Shown here in pieces: positions 19,091-28,562 of a DNA stretch of 64,000 nucleotides. Under the pieces are notes generated by a model. That model worked only from the letters and a program-made list of their open reading frames with translations. It did not search any database and was not told the DNA's origin. Positions within the stretch are counted from its first letter, which is position 1; the number at the start of each line of letters is the position of its first letter. Both the position numbers and the translations under genes were made by a program. This DNA is from a bacterium. Its GTDB lineage: Bacteria; Planctomycetota; UBA1135; UBA2386. The stretch spans positions 434,001 to 498,000 of the forward strand of contig JAUILN010000007.1 of NCBI GenBank assembly GCA_030432695.1, in the 5' to 3' direction.

Positions 19091-19941
19091 GCCACCGAGG
19101 GCTCGGTGGCGGTCTCCGCGGCCTGGCGCTGACGCTCACGGCGCCAGAGCAGGAGGATCATGATCGACAGCGCCATCAGCGTCAGGAGCCCGCCGACCTG
19201 CATGACGGTCATCGCGGCCAGCGAGTAGGCGCCGGTGGTAGGGTCGAAGGTGAGACACGTGGCGAGGAAGCGCTCGACGAAGGTGCCCACGGTGCCGTCT
19301 CCGGCCTCGACGAGGGCCCGCCGGAAGGTCGTGCCGTCGAGGTAGCGCGCATCGAGGTAGCGCGTCGTGACTCCGGTCGGCGACAGGACCACGATCATCG
19401 GAGGGTGGTCGTGGTTGTGGCCGTCGGCGTCGAAGCGGAAGCGCCAGCCGACGCTGTCGGTGAGGGCCCGGACGGTGTCCGACGAGGGGGTCGTGAGCAG
19501 GTGCCAGTCCGACGCCCACTCCGGATCGCCGAGCGTCTCGACGTAGGTGGACTTCTTGTCGTGGGCGAGCTTCGGACCCTCACGGTGGTCGAAGCTCACC
19601 GTGATCAGGTCGAAATCACGGCCCGGAGTCTGCCCGCTCTCGTCGACGTTCTTCAGCAGCGCGTTGAGGACCAGGCCGCACATGCCCGGGCAGCTGAAGT
19701 AGCCGATGTTCAGGACCACCGGACGTTCGCCGCTGACCAGGTCGGCGAGCACGACCTCCCGGGCATCCTCGTCGACGAACGAGCCGGAGAGGTCAGCGGA
19801 GTCGCCGAGCCGGTCCTCCATCGTCGCCTGCTCGTCGATGATCTGCGGAGCGCCCCACTGCGCCTGGACCGGTGCCACCCCGAGCGCGGCCGTGAGAGCC
19901 AGCAGGAGTCCGGTACGGCGAAGTGGGGAACGGCGGGTCAT
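19087..19941 (-). CDS. SCO1/SenC copper chaperone
   Basis: 284 residues from ATG 19941, with a signal peptide (RRTGLLLALTAALGVAPVQAQ). The thioredoxin-fold copper site has FSCPGMCG near residue 85 and a distal His within DADGHNHDHPPMIVVLSP near 180. One C-terminal helix (about 248-268) anchors the domain on the periplasmic side, which differs from the N-terminally anchored mitochondrial Sco. It delivers copper to CuA of the subunit II encoded next. Stop fused to the cox2 start. Confidence 0.92.
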   Translation of the reverse strand: MTRRSPLRRTGLLLALTAALGVAPVQAQWGAPQIIDEQATMEDRLGDSADLSGSFVDEDAREVVLADLVSGERPVVLNIGYFSCPGMCGLVLNALLKNVDESGQTPGRDFDLITVSFDHREGPKLAHDKKSTYVETLGDPEWASDWHLLTTPSSDTVRALTDSVGWRFRFDADGHNHDHPPMIVVLSPTGVTTRYLDARYLDGTTFRRALVEAGDGTVGTFVERFLATCLTFDPTTGAYSLAAMTVMQVGGLLTLMALSIMILLLWRRERQRQAAETATEPSVA

Positions 19942-20102
19942 CGTTGGTCTCGGGTGTCGCTGGTCTGACGGGTCGGGGCCAGGCGGGGGCGGGCGCGACA
20001 TCGACCCGCTTCATGGCACTGCTCGGTAGGGGACTCGCTGGCGAAGGACACGACTCGGCGGACCACCTGCGTGCTTGGCGCGGCAGGCGGATCCGTCGCG
20101 GG

Positions 20103-20402
20103 TCACTTGCCGACGTAGGTGTCGATCGCCTGATCGATCGACCGGCGTCCTTCGCCGGCCTTCAACGCCTCGTTCTCTTCCTGCGTCAGCGCCTCGCGCT
20201 GCTCGGCAGGCAGAAGTTCGATCTTCTCCTGCTTCTGCGCGAAGAGGAGATACTCGTAGAAGACGTAGGTCAGCCAGAAGGTGACGAAGACACCGATCGT
20301 GGCACCGATCAGCCAGATCCAGGTGAGCCGGCCGTTGATGTCGTGAGCCGGATCGTGCTCCGGGATCTCCGGGTGGATCACTTCGTTCGCGGTGGATGCC
20401 AT
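20103..20402 (-). CDS. Small one-TM protein between ACIII and caa3 genes
   Basis: 99 residues: a polar N-terminus with EHDPAHDINGRLTWIW, one helix (about 27-48, WLIGATIGVFVTFWLTYVFYEYLL), and a charged helical tail (QKQEKIELLPAEQREALTQE) ending DQAIDTYVGK. I do not recognise a family. It follows actF by 43 bp and precedes SCO by 161 bp on the same strand, so it is probably an accessory subunit or assembly factor of the ACIII-caa3 chain. Additional small subunits are known in purified alternative complex III of other phyla. Confidence 0.82.
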   Translation of the reverse strand: MASTANEVIHPEIPEHDPAHDINGRLTWIWLIGATIGVFVTFWLTYVFYEYLLFAQKQEKIELLPAEQREALTQEENEALKAGEGRRSIDQAIDTYVGK

Positions 20403-20445
20403 CGGGGATTCAGCTCAGACGCCCAGGTTTCGGAACAGGGCGCGA

Positions 20446-21744
20446 TCAGACGTTGTGGAAGTGGAGCGACTCGGCGAGGCGCGGATCCCGCTCGGGGATC
20501 ACCGGCGAGCTGGCGATGTTGCGCAGGGCGAAGGACGCCGCGATGCCGAAGACGCCGAACCAGGCGGTGAAGTCCAGCCAGGTCAGGTGCAGGCCGTGGT
20601 GGTGCAGGGTCGGCATGATCAGGTACTGCATGTCGAGCCAGTGCATGACCAGCAGGAACACCGCGGCGACGGCCAGCGTGACCCGGTTTCGCTTCATGTG
20701 CCGTGACATGAGGAATGCGAACGGGAACAGGAAGTGGCCGATGATCAGCGACGCGCCGACGTAGCCCCAGGGAACCAGCACACCCTCGTGGACGTGGGTC
20801 TCGGCCCGGTGCTGGTACCAGAGGGTCTCCTCCGGGATGTTGGCGTACCAGATCAGCATGTACTGCGAGAAGTTCACGTAGGTCCAGAAGACCATGAACG
20901 CGAACAGCAGCTTGCCGATGTCGTGGTAGTGCTCGGCGTTGACGACGTCCTTCAGGTAGCCCTTGCGCTGTAGGAACATCGTGACGAGCGCCAGCATCGC
21001 GAGCATCGCCATCACGGAGCCGCCGAAGTAGCAGACGCCGAAGATGGTCGAGTACCAATGCGGGTCGAGCGACATCATCCAGTCGAACGCCGCGAAGGTC
21101 AGCGACAGCGCGAACAGGAGCAGACCGATCGACGAGCGACGGGCCATGCTCAGGGTCAGCGCCGGGTCGCCGGACTGGTCCTGCTTCAGACTGGCTCCGC
21201 GGAAGTAGCGGGCGAGCAGGCCCCACACGACGAAGTAGAGCGCCGCGCGGATGAAGAAGAAGGGGACGTTCAGGTAGCCGGACTTGCCGGCGATGATCGC
21301 GTCGTAGCCTTCCTGGTTGGGATCGGTGACCGCATCGATCCAGTGGTGCCACAGCTCGTGGTACCAGAGGACGATCGGCACGAACAAGATCGCCATCCAC
21401 GGGAACAACACCCCCGCCATGTTCTCCGCGATGCGCCGCACCACGATCGACCAGCCGGCCCGCGTGATGTGTTGGATCATCACGAAGAACAGCGAGCCGA
21501 GCGCGAGGCTCAGCGTGAACATGTAGGCGACCAGGTAGCTGAACGCCGCCTGCTTCTTCGACTCCTCGTCGAGGAAGCTGCCGACCAGCGTGGCGACCAC
21601 GCCGACCACGCCGAGGCCCAGCAGGATCGTGGAGACGCCCTTGAGGTCGCCCTCGCGGATTCGCGTGACGACACCCGGCGCGACCTGCTCGACAGGCGGC
21701 GCGACGTGGGCTCCGGCCCCGTTGGTGAGAGTCATGTCAGTCAT
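20446..21744 (-). CDS. actF: ActF, alternative complex III membrane subunit
   Basis: 432 residues, about 10 hydrophobic helices of the NrfD/PsrC type, related to ActC and thought to anchor the complex and possibly bind quinol. Segments such as YMFTLSLALGSLFFVMIQHITRAGWSIVVRR near residue 75 and DWMMSLDPHWYSTIFGVCYF near 228 are the standard ActF phrases. The ATG at 21744 is followed by another ATG three codons later; either is possible. Located after actE in the usual actABCDEF order. Confidence 0.94.
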   Translation of the reverse strand: MTDMTLTNGAGAHVAPPVEQVAPGVVTRIREGDLKGVSTILLGLGVVGVVATLVGSFLDEESKKQAAFSYLVAYMFTLSLALGSLFFVMIQHITRAGWSIVVRRIAENMAGVLFPWMAILFVPIVLWYHELWHHWIDAVTDPNQEGYDAIIAGKSGYLNVPFFFIRAALYFVVWGLLARYFRGASLKQDQSGDPALTLSMARRSSIGLLLFALSLTFAAFDWMMSLDPHWYSTIFGVCYFGGSVMAMLAMLALVTMFLQRKGYLKDVVNAEHYHDIGKLLFAFMVFWTYVNFSQYMLIWYANIPEETLWYQHRAETHVHEGVLVPWGYVGASLIIGHFLFPFAFLMSRHMKRNRVTLAVAAVFLLVMHWLDMQYLIMPTLHHHGLHLTWLDFTAWFGVFGIAASFALRNIASSPVIPERDPRLAESLHFHNV

Positions 21745-21773
21745 CGGTTCTGCAACTCACTCGGAACGGGGTC

Positions 21774-22433
21774 TCACTCGAATCGGCTCTGCAGGACCCG
21801 GAGGTAGTGGACGATGCGCCATCGGTCCTCGACCTCCACCTGGTGGGCGTAGGCAGGCATGGTGCCCAGGCCCTTGGTGATCACCTGGAACAGGTAGCCA
21901 TCGCGCGCGTCGCGCAATCGCGGCTCGGTCGCCAGGTTCGGGAGCATGTAGTTGAAGGCAGCCGGGCTCGACAGCTTCGCGCGCTGCAGCACCAGGCCGT
22001 TGCCGCCGCCGGTGCGGTCGTGGCAGACGGCGCAGTGGATGTTGAAGCGCTCCTGGCCACGCAGCACGTTCTCGCGGGAGGCTGGCAGCGGGTTGTCGAC
22101 GTATTCGTCGGGCGTGATCTCGGCGTCGTCGCTGCCGTGGTAGCGCTCGAGGTCGTCCAGCTTCATCGAGCCGACCGCGACGGTGCCGGCAGGCGGCGTG
22201 CGCATGCCGCGCTCGTCGGCCCAGAAGTCGAGACGGGACTGCGCCTTGACCTTCTGCTGGAAGTCCATGTCCAGCACCAGGTGGACCGGCGGCTTCTCGC
22301 TGATGCCACCGCGGCAGCTCTGCAGGCCGAGGGCACCGACCACGGCGAGTCCCAGACAGGCACCGCGGAGCAGGCGCGCGGCGCGCGCGGGAAAGCCGAT
22401 ACTGCCGGCAGAGGTGGGGGAACGGTCACTCAT
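21774..22433 (-). CDS. actE: ActE, monoheme cytochrome c lipoprotein of alternative complex III
   Basis: 219 residues. The N-terminus has a signal peptide with a lipobox-like LGLQSC (Cys about 40), so it is probably lipid-anchored in the periplasm. One heme c site, CAVCH, near residue 133, and an axial Met candidate in GLGTMPAYAHQV near the end. It passes electrons out of complex III, here most likely to the cytochrome domain of cox2. Lies 3 bp from actD. Confidence 0.94.
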   Translation of the reverse strand: MSDRSPTSAGSIGFPARAARLLRGACLGLAVVGALGLQSCRGGISEKPPVHLVLDMDFQQKVKAQSRLDFWADERGMRTPPAGTVAVGSMKLDDLERYHGSDDAEITPDEYVDNPLPASRENVLRGQERFNIHCAVCHDRTGGGNGLVLQRAKLSSPAAFNYMLPNLATEPRLRDARDGYLFQVITKGLGTMPAYAHQVEVEDRWRIVHYLRVLQSRFE

Positions 22434-22436
22434 CGG

Positions 22437-23006
22437 TCAGTCCTCCAGCACCTCGACGTGCTTGCCACCGATGCTCTCGAGGAACTGGGCGGTGCGCGTG
22501 CGGTCGAACTTCGGATCGCGGGCTTCGATCGACAGGAAGAACTTGTCGTCGGTGACCTGCACGATCCGGGAGTGGGTGAAGATCGGGTGGTGCAGTCGCG
22601 GCAGGCGGTTGATCGCGAACATCCCGAACACCGCGCAGAACGCCGATAGCAGGACCATCAGCTCGAAGGTGATCGGGATCGTCGACGGCCAGGCGTAGGG
22701 CGTCTTGCCACTCACCCACATCTCGTAGTCGACCTCGTTCATCCACCACTGCATCACCTGCGCGGCGAGGATGCCCGTGATGCCACCACAGGCGACCAGC
22801 CAACCGAGGTGGCTGGGACCGTGGCGCAGTGCCTTTTCGATGCCGTGGATGGGGAACGGAGTGTGGCTGTCGACCCGGGTGTAGCCCTCGGCGGTCACCT
22901 TCTCGGCGGCGGCGTAGATCGCGGCGGCCGAGCCGAACTCGGCGACCACGCCCCAGACCTGGCCGGAGGACGCGCTACCGGTGGTGTTTGCTTCGACGGT
23001 CGTCAT
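22437..23006 (-). CDS. actD: ActD, alternative complex III subunit (DUF3341)
   Basis: 189 residues, ATG overlapping the actC stop by one base (TGATG). The DUF3341 pattern is clear: GVVAEFGSAAAIYAAAEKVTAEGYTRVDSHTPFPIHGIEKAL at the N-terminus, then two helices (about 65-87 and 106-128) with FELMVLLSAFCAVFGM. It interacts with the membrane subunits; no cofactor. Confidence 0.94.
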   Translation of the reverse strand: MTTVEANTTGSASSGQVWGVVAEFGSAAAIYAAAEKVTAEGYTRVDSHTPFPIHGIEKALRHGPSHLGWLVACGGITGILAAQVMQWWMNEVDYEMWVSGKTPYAWPSTIPITFELMVLLSAFCAVFGMFAINRLPRLHHPIFTHSRIVQVTDDKFFLSIEARDPKFDRTRTAQFLESIGGKHVEVLED

Positions 23007-24457
23007 CAGTGAGCCCCTCCTCGATCGCCGCGGTTGCCCTCGAGGGCATGGTCCGCATGGGGGTGCGGGTGGTGGTGCGGGTTGGCCTCGGGCATGACTC
23101 CCTTCACTTCACTGATCGCGATCACCGGCAGGAACCGGCAGAACAGCAGGAACATCGTGAAGAACAGGCCGAAGCTGCCCAGGTAGGTCAGCGCATCGAC
23201 GATCGTCGGCGTGAAGTAGGCCCAGCTCGACGGCAGGAAGTCGCGGTGCAGCGACGTGACGGTGATCACGAAGCGCTCGAACCACATGCCGATGTTCACG
23301 AAGATCGACACGGTGAACAGCACCGCCGGGGAGCGCCGGAACTTGCGCACCCAGAACAGCTGCGGGCTGATCACGTTGCAGCTGATCATCGTCCAGTAGG
23401 CCCACCAGTACGGGCCGAACGCGCGGTTGATGAACGCGTACTGCTCGTAGGTGACACCGCTGTACCAGGCGATGAAGAACTCCATCGCGTAGGCGTAGCC
23501 GACCAGCGTGCCGGTCAGCAGGAGGATCTTCGCGATGTTGTCGAGGTGGTTCAGCGTGATCAGGTCACGCAGGTTCAGCCACGACCGCGCCGGGATCATC
23601 AGGGTCAGCACCATGCCGAACCCCGAGAAGATCGCGCCCGCCACGAAGTAGGGCGGGAAGATCGTGGTGTGCCAGCCGGGAAGCAGCGACACCGCGAAGT
23701 CGAAGGACACGATCGAGTGCACCGAGAGCACCAGCGGGGTGCTCAGACCGGCCAGGATCAGGTAGGCCTTCTCGTAGTTCAGCCAGTGGCGGTTGCTGCC
23801 GTGCCAGCCGAACGAGAACGCGCCGTAGACGAACGCGCGGATCTTGTGGCCGGCCTTGTGTGCGCGGTCACGGAACGTCGCCAGGTCGGGGATCAGGCCC
23901 ACGAACCAGAACAGGAACGACACCGTGAAGTAGGTGCTGACCGCGAACACGTCCCAGAGCAGCGGGCTCTTGAAGTTCGGCCACATCGCCATCTGGTTGG
24001 GCAGCGGGAACACCCAGTAGATGACCCAGATGCGGCCTACGTGCACCGCCGGGAAGATGCCCGCTGCCATGACCGCGAAGATGGTCATGGCCTCGGACGC
24101 CCGGTTGATCGACGTGCGCCACTTCTGCCGGAACAGGCAGAGGATCGCCGAGATCAGCGTTCCGGCGTGGCCGATGCCGATCCAGAACACGAAGTTGACG
24201 ATCGGCCAACCCCAGCCCACCGGACTGTTGTTGCCCCAGACGCCGACGCCGGTCCAGATCAGGTAGCCGAGCATCGCACCGAGGTTGAGGAGCAGCATGA
24301 CGCTGACTCCGAGACCCAGGTACCAGGCACGGGAGACTTGCTTCTCCGCCGGGGCGGCGACCAGTTCGGTCACCTCGGCGAAGGTGCGGCCGTTCTCGAC
24401 CAGGGGCGAGCGCGCGAGTGGGTTCTCCGGCTCGTCGATGACGGTGATCGAAGTCAT
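23006..24457 (-). CDS. actC: ActC, NrfD-like quinol-binding membrane subunit
   Basis: 483 residues, 10 predicted helices of the NrfD/PsrC family. Typical phrases: GWPIVNFVFWIGIGHAGTLISAILCLFRQKWRTSINR near residue 90, HSIVSFDFAVSLLPGWHTTIFPPYFVAGAIFSGFGMV in the middle and FVNIGMWFERFVI later. Proposed to oxidise menaquinol or ubiquinol at the periplasmic face next to ActB's Fe-S clusters. A short His-rich tail (HHHPHPHADH) ends the protein, a possible metal-binding oddity. Between actB and actD. Confidence 0.95.
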   Translation of the reverse strand: MTSITVIDEPENPLARSPLVENGRTFAEVTELVAAPAEKQVSRAWYLGLGVSVMLLLNLGAMLGYLIWTGVGVWGNNSPVGWGWPIVNFVFWIGIGHAGTLISAILCLFRQKWRTSINRASEAMTIFAVMAAGIFPAVHVGRIWVIYWVFPLPNQMAMWPNFKSPLLWDVFAVSTYFTVSFLFWFVGLIPDLATFRDRAHKAGHKIRAFVYGAFSFGWHGSNRHWLNYEKAYLILAGLSTPLVLSVHSIVSFDFAVSLLPGWHTTIFPPYFVAGAIFSGFGMVLTLMIPARSWLNLRDLITLNHLDNIAKILLLTGTLVGYAYAMEFFIAWYSGVTYEQYAFINRAFGPYWWAYWTMISCNVISPQLFWVRKFRRSPAVLFTVSIFVNIGMWFERFVITVTSLHRDFLPSSWAYFTPTIVDALTYLGSFGLFFTMFLLFCRFLPVIAISEVKGVMPEANPHHHPHPHADHALEGNRGDRGGAH

Positions 24458-24461
24458 CCGG

Positions 24462-27400
24462 TCAGCTCAGCTCGGGGTTGGGGTTGCGCACCTTCGCGAG
24501 ATAGGTCGTGCGCGGCTTGAGGTTGTATTCCGACAGCATCGCGTAGTTGAGCGGCGAGCCTGGGACCTCGACCTCGAGGGTCTCTCGGTTCAGCTTGCCG
24601 CGCAGCTGCGTGACGCGGGACTCGGGATCGTTCACGTCACCGAAGGTGATCGCGTCGGCCGGGCAGCCCTGCTCGCAGGCGGTCTTGATCTCGCCGTCGC
24701 GGAGCGGGCGCTCCTCGAGCTTGGCGGCGAACTTGCCGGCGTTGATGCGCTGCACGCAGTAGGTGCACTTCTCCATCACGCCGCGGTGGCGGACGGTGAC
24801 GTCGGGGTTGAACGCCATCTGCTCCGACTGCGGGACGTCGCCCACGAAGTCGAACCAGTTGAAGCGGCGCACCTTGTAGGGGCAGTTGTTGTTGCAGTAG
24901 CGGGTGCCGATGCAGCGGTTGTAGACCATGTCGTTCAGCCCCTCGGGGCTGTGCATGGTCGCGCCGACCGGGCAGACCGACTCGCAGGGCGCGTTCTCGC
25001 ACTGCATGCAGGGCACCATCTGGTGCACCACCTGCGGGTCGTCGGCGTAGGGCACGCCGTCGTGACCGGCCTGTTCGTCTGACGGCAGGGTGTCCGTCGT
25101 GAAGTAGCGGTCGACCCGGTTCCAGTGCATCTCACGACCGACCAGCACCTGCTGCTTGCCGACGGTCATGATGTTGTTCTCGGCGACGCAGGCCGCGACG
25201 CAGGCGCCACAGCCGGTGCAGGAGTTCAGGTCGATGACCATCCCCCACTGGTGGCCGTCGGCGTAGATGCTGCGCTCGTTCCACAGCGACTTGAGGAGGT
25301 TCTTCTCCTCGACGTGATCACCACCCTCCGGGTGCATCAGCGCCGCGGCCTTGGCGGCCGGCGACAGCTCGGGGGCGAAGTTCGGGTTCTGCTCGAACTC
25401 GGCCAGGGTGGCCTCGCGGACCAACGGGCGGCCCTCCATCACGCCGTGCGACTGCGTGGTCGCCAGGGCGTAGGTGCCACCGGCCTTCTTGACGGTCGCA
25501 CCGCTGCCGAAGTGCATCGCGGCGGTGGTGCGCAGACGTCCCGCGTCGAATCCACATCCGGCCGCGACCTCGTGCTCGGAACCGAGCTGACGCCCGTAAC
25601 CGAGGTAGAGGGTGATCGCGTGGTCGACGTGACCCGGCTGGATCCACACCGCGCCCTGGACCGTCCTGCCGTCGAAGGCGACGTCGACCAGATCCTCGTT
25701 GTAGACGCCGAGTTCCTTGGCGGTCGCCCGGCTCATCAAGACCGCGTTGTCCCAGGTGAGCTTCTCGATCGGGGTCGGGAGCTCCTGCATCCAGGCGTTG
25801 TTCGCGTAGCGGCCGTCGAACACTGACGGGTGGGCGCGGAAGTTGATCTCCAGGGCGCTCGCGCTTGGCGCAGGCGGGGTGGCAAGGGCGAGCACCGCGG
25901 CATTCACCGCGGTCTCGTTGACCGCGCCCACCGCGACCCGCGACCGCGAAGTTCCTGCGATCAGTCCGTCGTGCAGCGACTTGCGCCAGAAGGCGTCAAA
26001 CGACTGGCCCTGCCGCGCCGGGTGCTGCTCCCAGGTCGCGCGCACCAGCTCGTAGCCCTCCGTGACCGGGTGCTCCATCACCGCGGCAACCAGCTCGATC
26101 GGTGAGCGAGCATCCTCGTAGAGCGGCTCGACCAGGGGCTGGACGATCGTCGCCGTTCCGTCGACCGCGTGCAGGTCGCCCCAAGATTCCAGCTCGTGGC
26201 ACATCGGCACGTGCCAGGTCGCCATCCGAGCCGTCTCGTCGACCGCGGTTCCGCAGTGGACCGTGAGCTTCGACTCACTGAGCCGGGCAAAGGCCTCGCC
26301 GAATTCGAGATCCGCCGGGGCATCGTAGACCGGGTTGACCCCGATGCACACGAGCGCTTCGACGCGGCCCGCGGACATGGCTTCGGTCAGCTCACGGATC
26401 CCGGCGGTGCAGTCCGCCGCGACTCCGACCGGCGCCGGCACGTAGCTCACTGGGGTGGAACCGTCACCCGAGACGGAGTTGAGCGCGGCATTGACGATCC
26501 CAGCCGCGGCGTGCACAGCGGCTGGCTGACGCGGACCGACGACGACACACGCGCGACCACGGTTGGCCTGCAGGTCCTTCGCGAGAGACTGGATCCACGC
26601 CGGAGTGGTGCGGTCCCGCAGCGTGTTGCGGAGCGACGGAGGACCGGCCTTCAGCTCGAGCATCAGGCCGACCACGATCTCCGCGATCTTCGTGCTGGGG
26701 ACTCGATAGCGATGGTCTGCATTGCTGCCGGTCACCGTCATCGTCGCTTCGGCGGCGTAGAGACGCGCCGGCTTGTCTCCGGCGCCGCGTACCTTGCGAC
26801 GCTCGGCCCAACCACGGGTCCACTGCAACGACGGCGCATCCGCGCCCAGGAAGTCGCAGTCGAAAGCCGCGACCACGTCGGCCTTCGAGAAGTCGTAGAG
26901 CGGCTCGAGGGGCTGGGGCTCGCCACCGCCATCGGCGTAACGACCGTAGAGGACCTCGGAGCCTGCCAGCACGTTGTCCCGATTCACAGGAGCCCAGTGG
27001 TGGATGCTCGCGCCGGCCCCCACAGACACCTTCAGCTCCTCGATGAGAGACCCCATCGTCGGCGAAGACGTGGGCGGCATCAGGATGTGGACGCCGTTGC
27101 CGCCGTTGGTTGCGAGATCGTGGATCTTCGGGCTCCACACGTCCAGAAAGTCCTGGAACCTGTAGGGATCGCCGTGATCGGCACCATGCGCCTCCGCACC
27201 GTGCTCCGCGTCACCCGAGTCGGGCTTCGGCGGCTGGTGTGCCGAGCCCTTGTGCAGCACATGCCGAGACCGCGATGGATCGTAGAGCTGCAGGATCTCG
27301 GCCTGCATCCATGCGTCAGCGCCACCGCCGGACGCCGGGTGCGTCGGGTTGCCCTCCACCTTCGTCGGGCGACCGTCGTTGCTGCGTACCAACGTGCCGA

Positions 27401-27764
27401 TCCCGTAGCCGAAGCGACCGTGCGCGGTGGCGTAGTGCTGCGGGATGCCCGGAATCAGACCCTGCGGCCGGGTGGTGTAGGGCAGGATCTCGCGGTGCGG
27501 CTTGCGGCAACTGGTCATCCCGGCCAGCGCCACCGAAGCGGCGACCACGCCGACGAAGCGACGGCGGGACACCGGGTCGTTCAGTCCCGAGTGCTCCGCG
27601 GCGCCATCGGGGAACTCACGATGCAGCGCATCGAGGAACTCCGGAGTCTGCGCGAGATCATCGAGACCGCGCCAATACCTGCGGTCGGCGGTCTTGCTGT
27701 CAGCAGGACCCGTCGCCGTGGCTTCTCCGGAGGAAGCCGCCACCTTGGTGCGCGAATCGCTCAT
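24462..27764 (-). CDS. actB: ActB, iron-sulfur/molybdopterin-like subunit of alternative complex III
   Basis: 1100 residues. ATG 27764; a TAT-type motif SRRRFVGVVAAS near residue 60 sends it to the periplasm folded. The first two thirds resemble the molybdopterin oxidoreductase fold but carry no visible cofactor ligand, as known for ActB. The C-terminal part is an HybA/PsrB-like ferredoxin with four Cys groups: CTGCGACVAAC (near 853), CMQCENAPCESVCP (near 920), CIGTRYCNNNCP (near 950) and CTYC with CEQGCP (1000-1030), for three [4Fe-4S] and one [3Fe-4S] cluster by family precedent. The two domains are fused in one chain, the usual ActB arrangement. Confidence 0.95.
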   Translation of the reverse strand: MSDSRTKVAASSGEATATGPADSKTADRRYWRGLDDLAQTPEFLDALHREFPDGAAEHSGLNDPVSRRRFVGVVAASVALAGMTSCRKPHREILPYTTRPQGLIPGIPQHYATAHGRFGYGIGTLVRSNDGRPTKVEGNPTHPASGGGADAWMQAEILQLYDPSRSRHVLHKGSAHQPPKPDSGDAEHGAEAHGADHGDPYRFQDFLDVWSPKIHDLATNGGNGVHILMPPTSSPTMGSLIEELKVSVGAGASIHHWAPVNRDNVLAGSEVLYGRYADGGGEPQPLEPLYDFSKADVVAAFDCDFLGADAPSLQWTRGWAERRKVRGAGDKPARLYAAEATMTVTGSNADHRYRVPSTKIAEIVVGLMLELKAGPPSLRNTLRDRTTPAWIQSLAKDLQANRGRACVVVGPRQPAAVHAAAGIVNAALNSVSGDGSTPVSYVPAPVGVAADCTAGIRELTEAMSAGRVEALVCIGVNPVYDAPADLEFGEAFARLSESKLTVHCGTAVDETARMATWHVPMCHELESWGDLHAVDGTATIVQPLVEPLYEDARSPIELVAAVMEHPVTEGYELVRATWEQHPARQGQSFDAFWRKSLHDGLIAGTSRSRVAVGAVNETAVNAAVLALATPPAPSASALEINFRAHPSVFDGRYANNAWMQELPTPIEKLTWDNAVLMSRATAKELGVYNEDLVDVAFDGRTVQGAVWIQPGHVDHAITLYLGYGRQLGSEHEVAAGCGFDAGRLRTTAAMHFGSGATVKKAGGTYALATTQSHGVMEGRPLVREATLAEFEQNPNFAPELSPAAKAAALMHPEGGDHVEEKNLLKSLWNERSIYADGHQWGMVIDLNSCTGCGACVAACVAENNIMTVGKQQVLVGREMHWNRVDRYFTTDTLPSDEQAGHDGVPYADDPQVVHQMVPCMQCENAPCESVCPVGATMHSPEGLNDMVYNRCIGTRYCNNNCPYKVRRFNWFDFVGDVPQSEQMAFNPDVTVRHRGVMEKCTYCVQRINAGKFAAKLEERPLRDGEIKTACEQGCPADAITFGDVNDPESRVTQLRGKLNRETLEVEVPGSPLNYAMLSEYNLKPRTTYLAKVRNPNPELS

Positions 27765-27911
27765 CGGATGTTCAGGGGTTCGAGGGGTGCGCACCGCGAA
27801 GCGCGGCCGGGAGCACCCTGAGGTCGGAGGTAGGCCGGCGGGGTCGCGCCAGCGGAATTCGGAGGGGTCCTAGGGATGACCCCGCGGGAAACCTGGTCGA
27901 GGCAGGACGGA

Positions 27912-28562
27912 TCAGCGATGACACGCGGAGCAGTGCTCCGGCGGCCGGATCTCTCGGGCTTCGAGACGGGCGGCGGCGGCACTCAGACTGTCGCTCGTGG
28001 GCAGCCACTCCATGTCGGTGACTGCCACGCCCTCGGGCCGGAGGTGCGGCGCCGGGTCACGATGGCACTCGAGGCACCAGCCCATGCTCAGCGGCTCGAC
28101 CTGGCGCACGACCTCCATTTGGTCGACGCGGCCGTGACAGCTCTTGCAACCCACGCCGACACGGATGTGCGCCGCATGGTTGAAGTACGCGTAGTCGGGC
28201 AGCAGATGGACCTTGTCCCAGTGCACCGGCAGACCGGCCTGGTGCGCGGCCGTCAGCTTCTGGATCTCCGGGCTGTCGATGCGCACGCCCTTGTGGCAGT
28301 TCATGCACGTCTCCGAAGCCGGGACGTTGGCATGCGGACCGACCTCGACCGCCGTGTGGCAGTAACGGCAGTCCATTCCCATGAGTCCGGCGTGCAGCTT
28401 GTGGCTGTAGGCGATCGGCTGCTTCGGGGCGTAGCCGACATCGGTGTGCTTGGGCGAGAACCAATACCAGACGATGCCAACGACGCAGACGCCGGCGAGC
28501 ATCGCGCTCAGCGCGGCGATCGTCGGGATCTGGTTGGTCCACTTGGGGAAGATGACGCTCAA
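27912..28562 (-). CDS. actA: ActA, pentaheme cytochrome c of alternative complex III
   Basis: 216 residues. One N-terminal helix (about 14-34) anchors it, and five CxxCH sites follow: CRYCH, CMNCH, CKSCH, CLECH and CSACH. First gene of the respiratory operon, with a 147-bp gap before actB. It collects electrons from ActB and hands them to ActE or directly to the oxidase. Upstream lies a long non-coding stretch with a 16-bp palindrome. Confidence 0.95.
   Translation of the reverse strand: MSVIFPKWTNQIPTIAALSAMLAGVCVVGIVWYWFSPKHTDVGYAPKQPIAYSHKLHAGLMGMDCRYCHTAVEVGPHANVPASETCMNCHKGVRIDSPEIQKLTAAHQAGLPVHWDKVHLLPDYAYFNHAAHIRVGVGCKSCHGRVDQMEVVRQVEPLSMGWCLECHRDPAPHLRPEGVAVTDMEWLPTSDSLSAAAARLEAREIRPPEHCSACHR

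Noticed and set aside
24462..27764. Molybdenum-containing formate dehydrogenase or polysulfide reductase
   Set aside because: No molybdenum ligand or N-terminal Fe-S motif; gene order actA-F identifies ActB.
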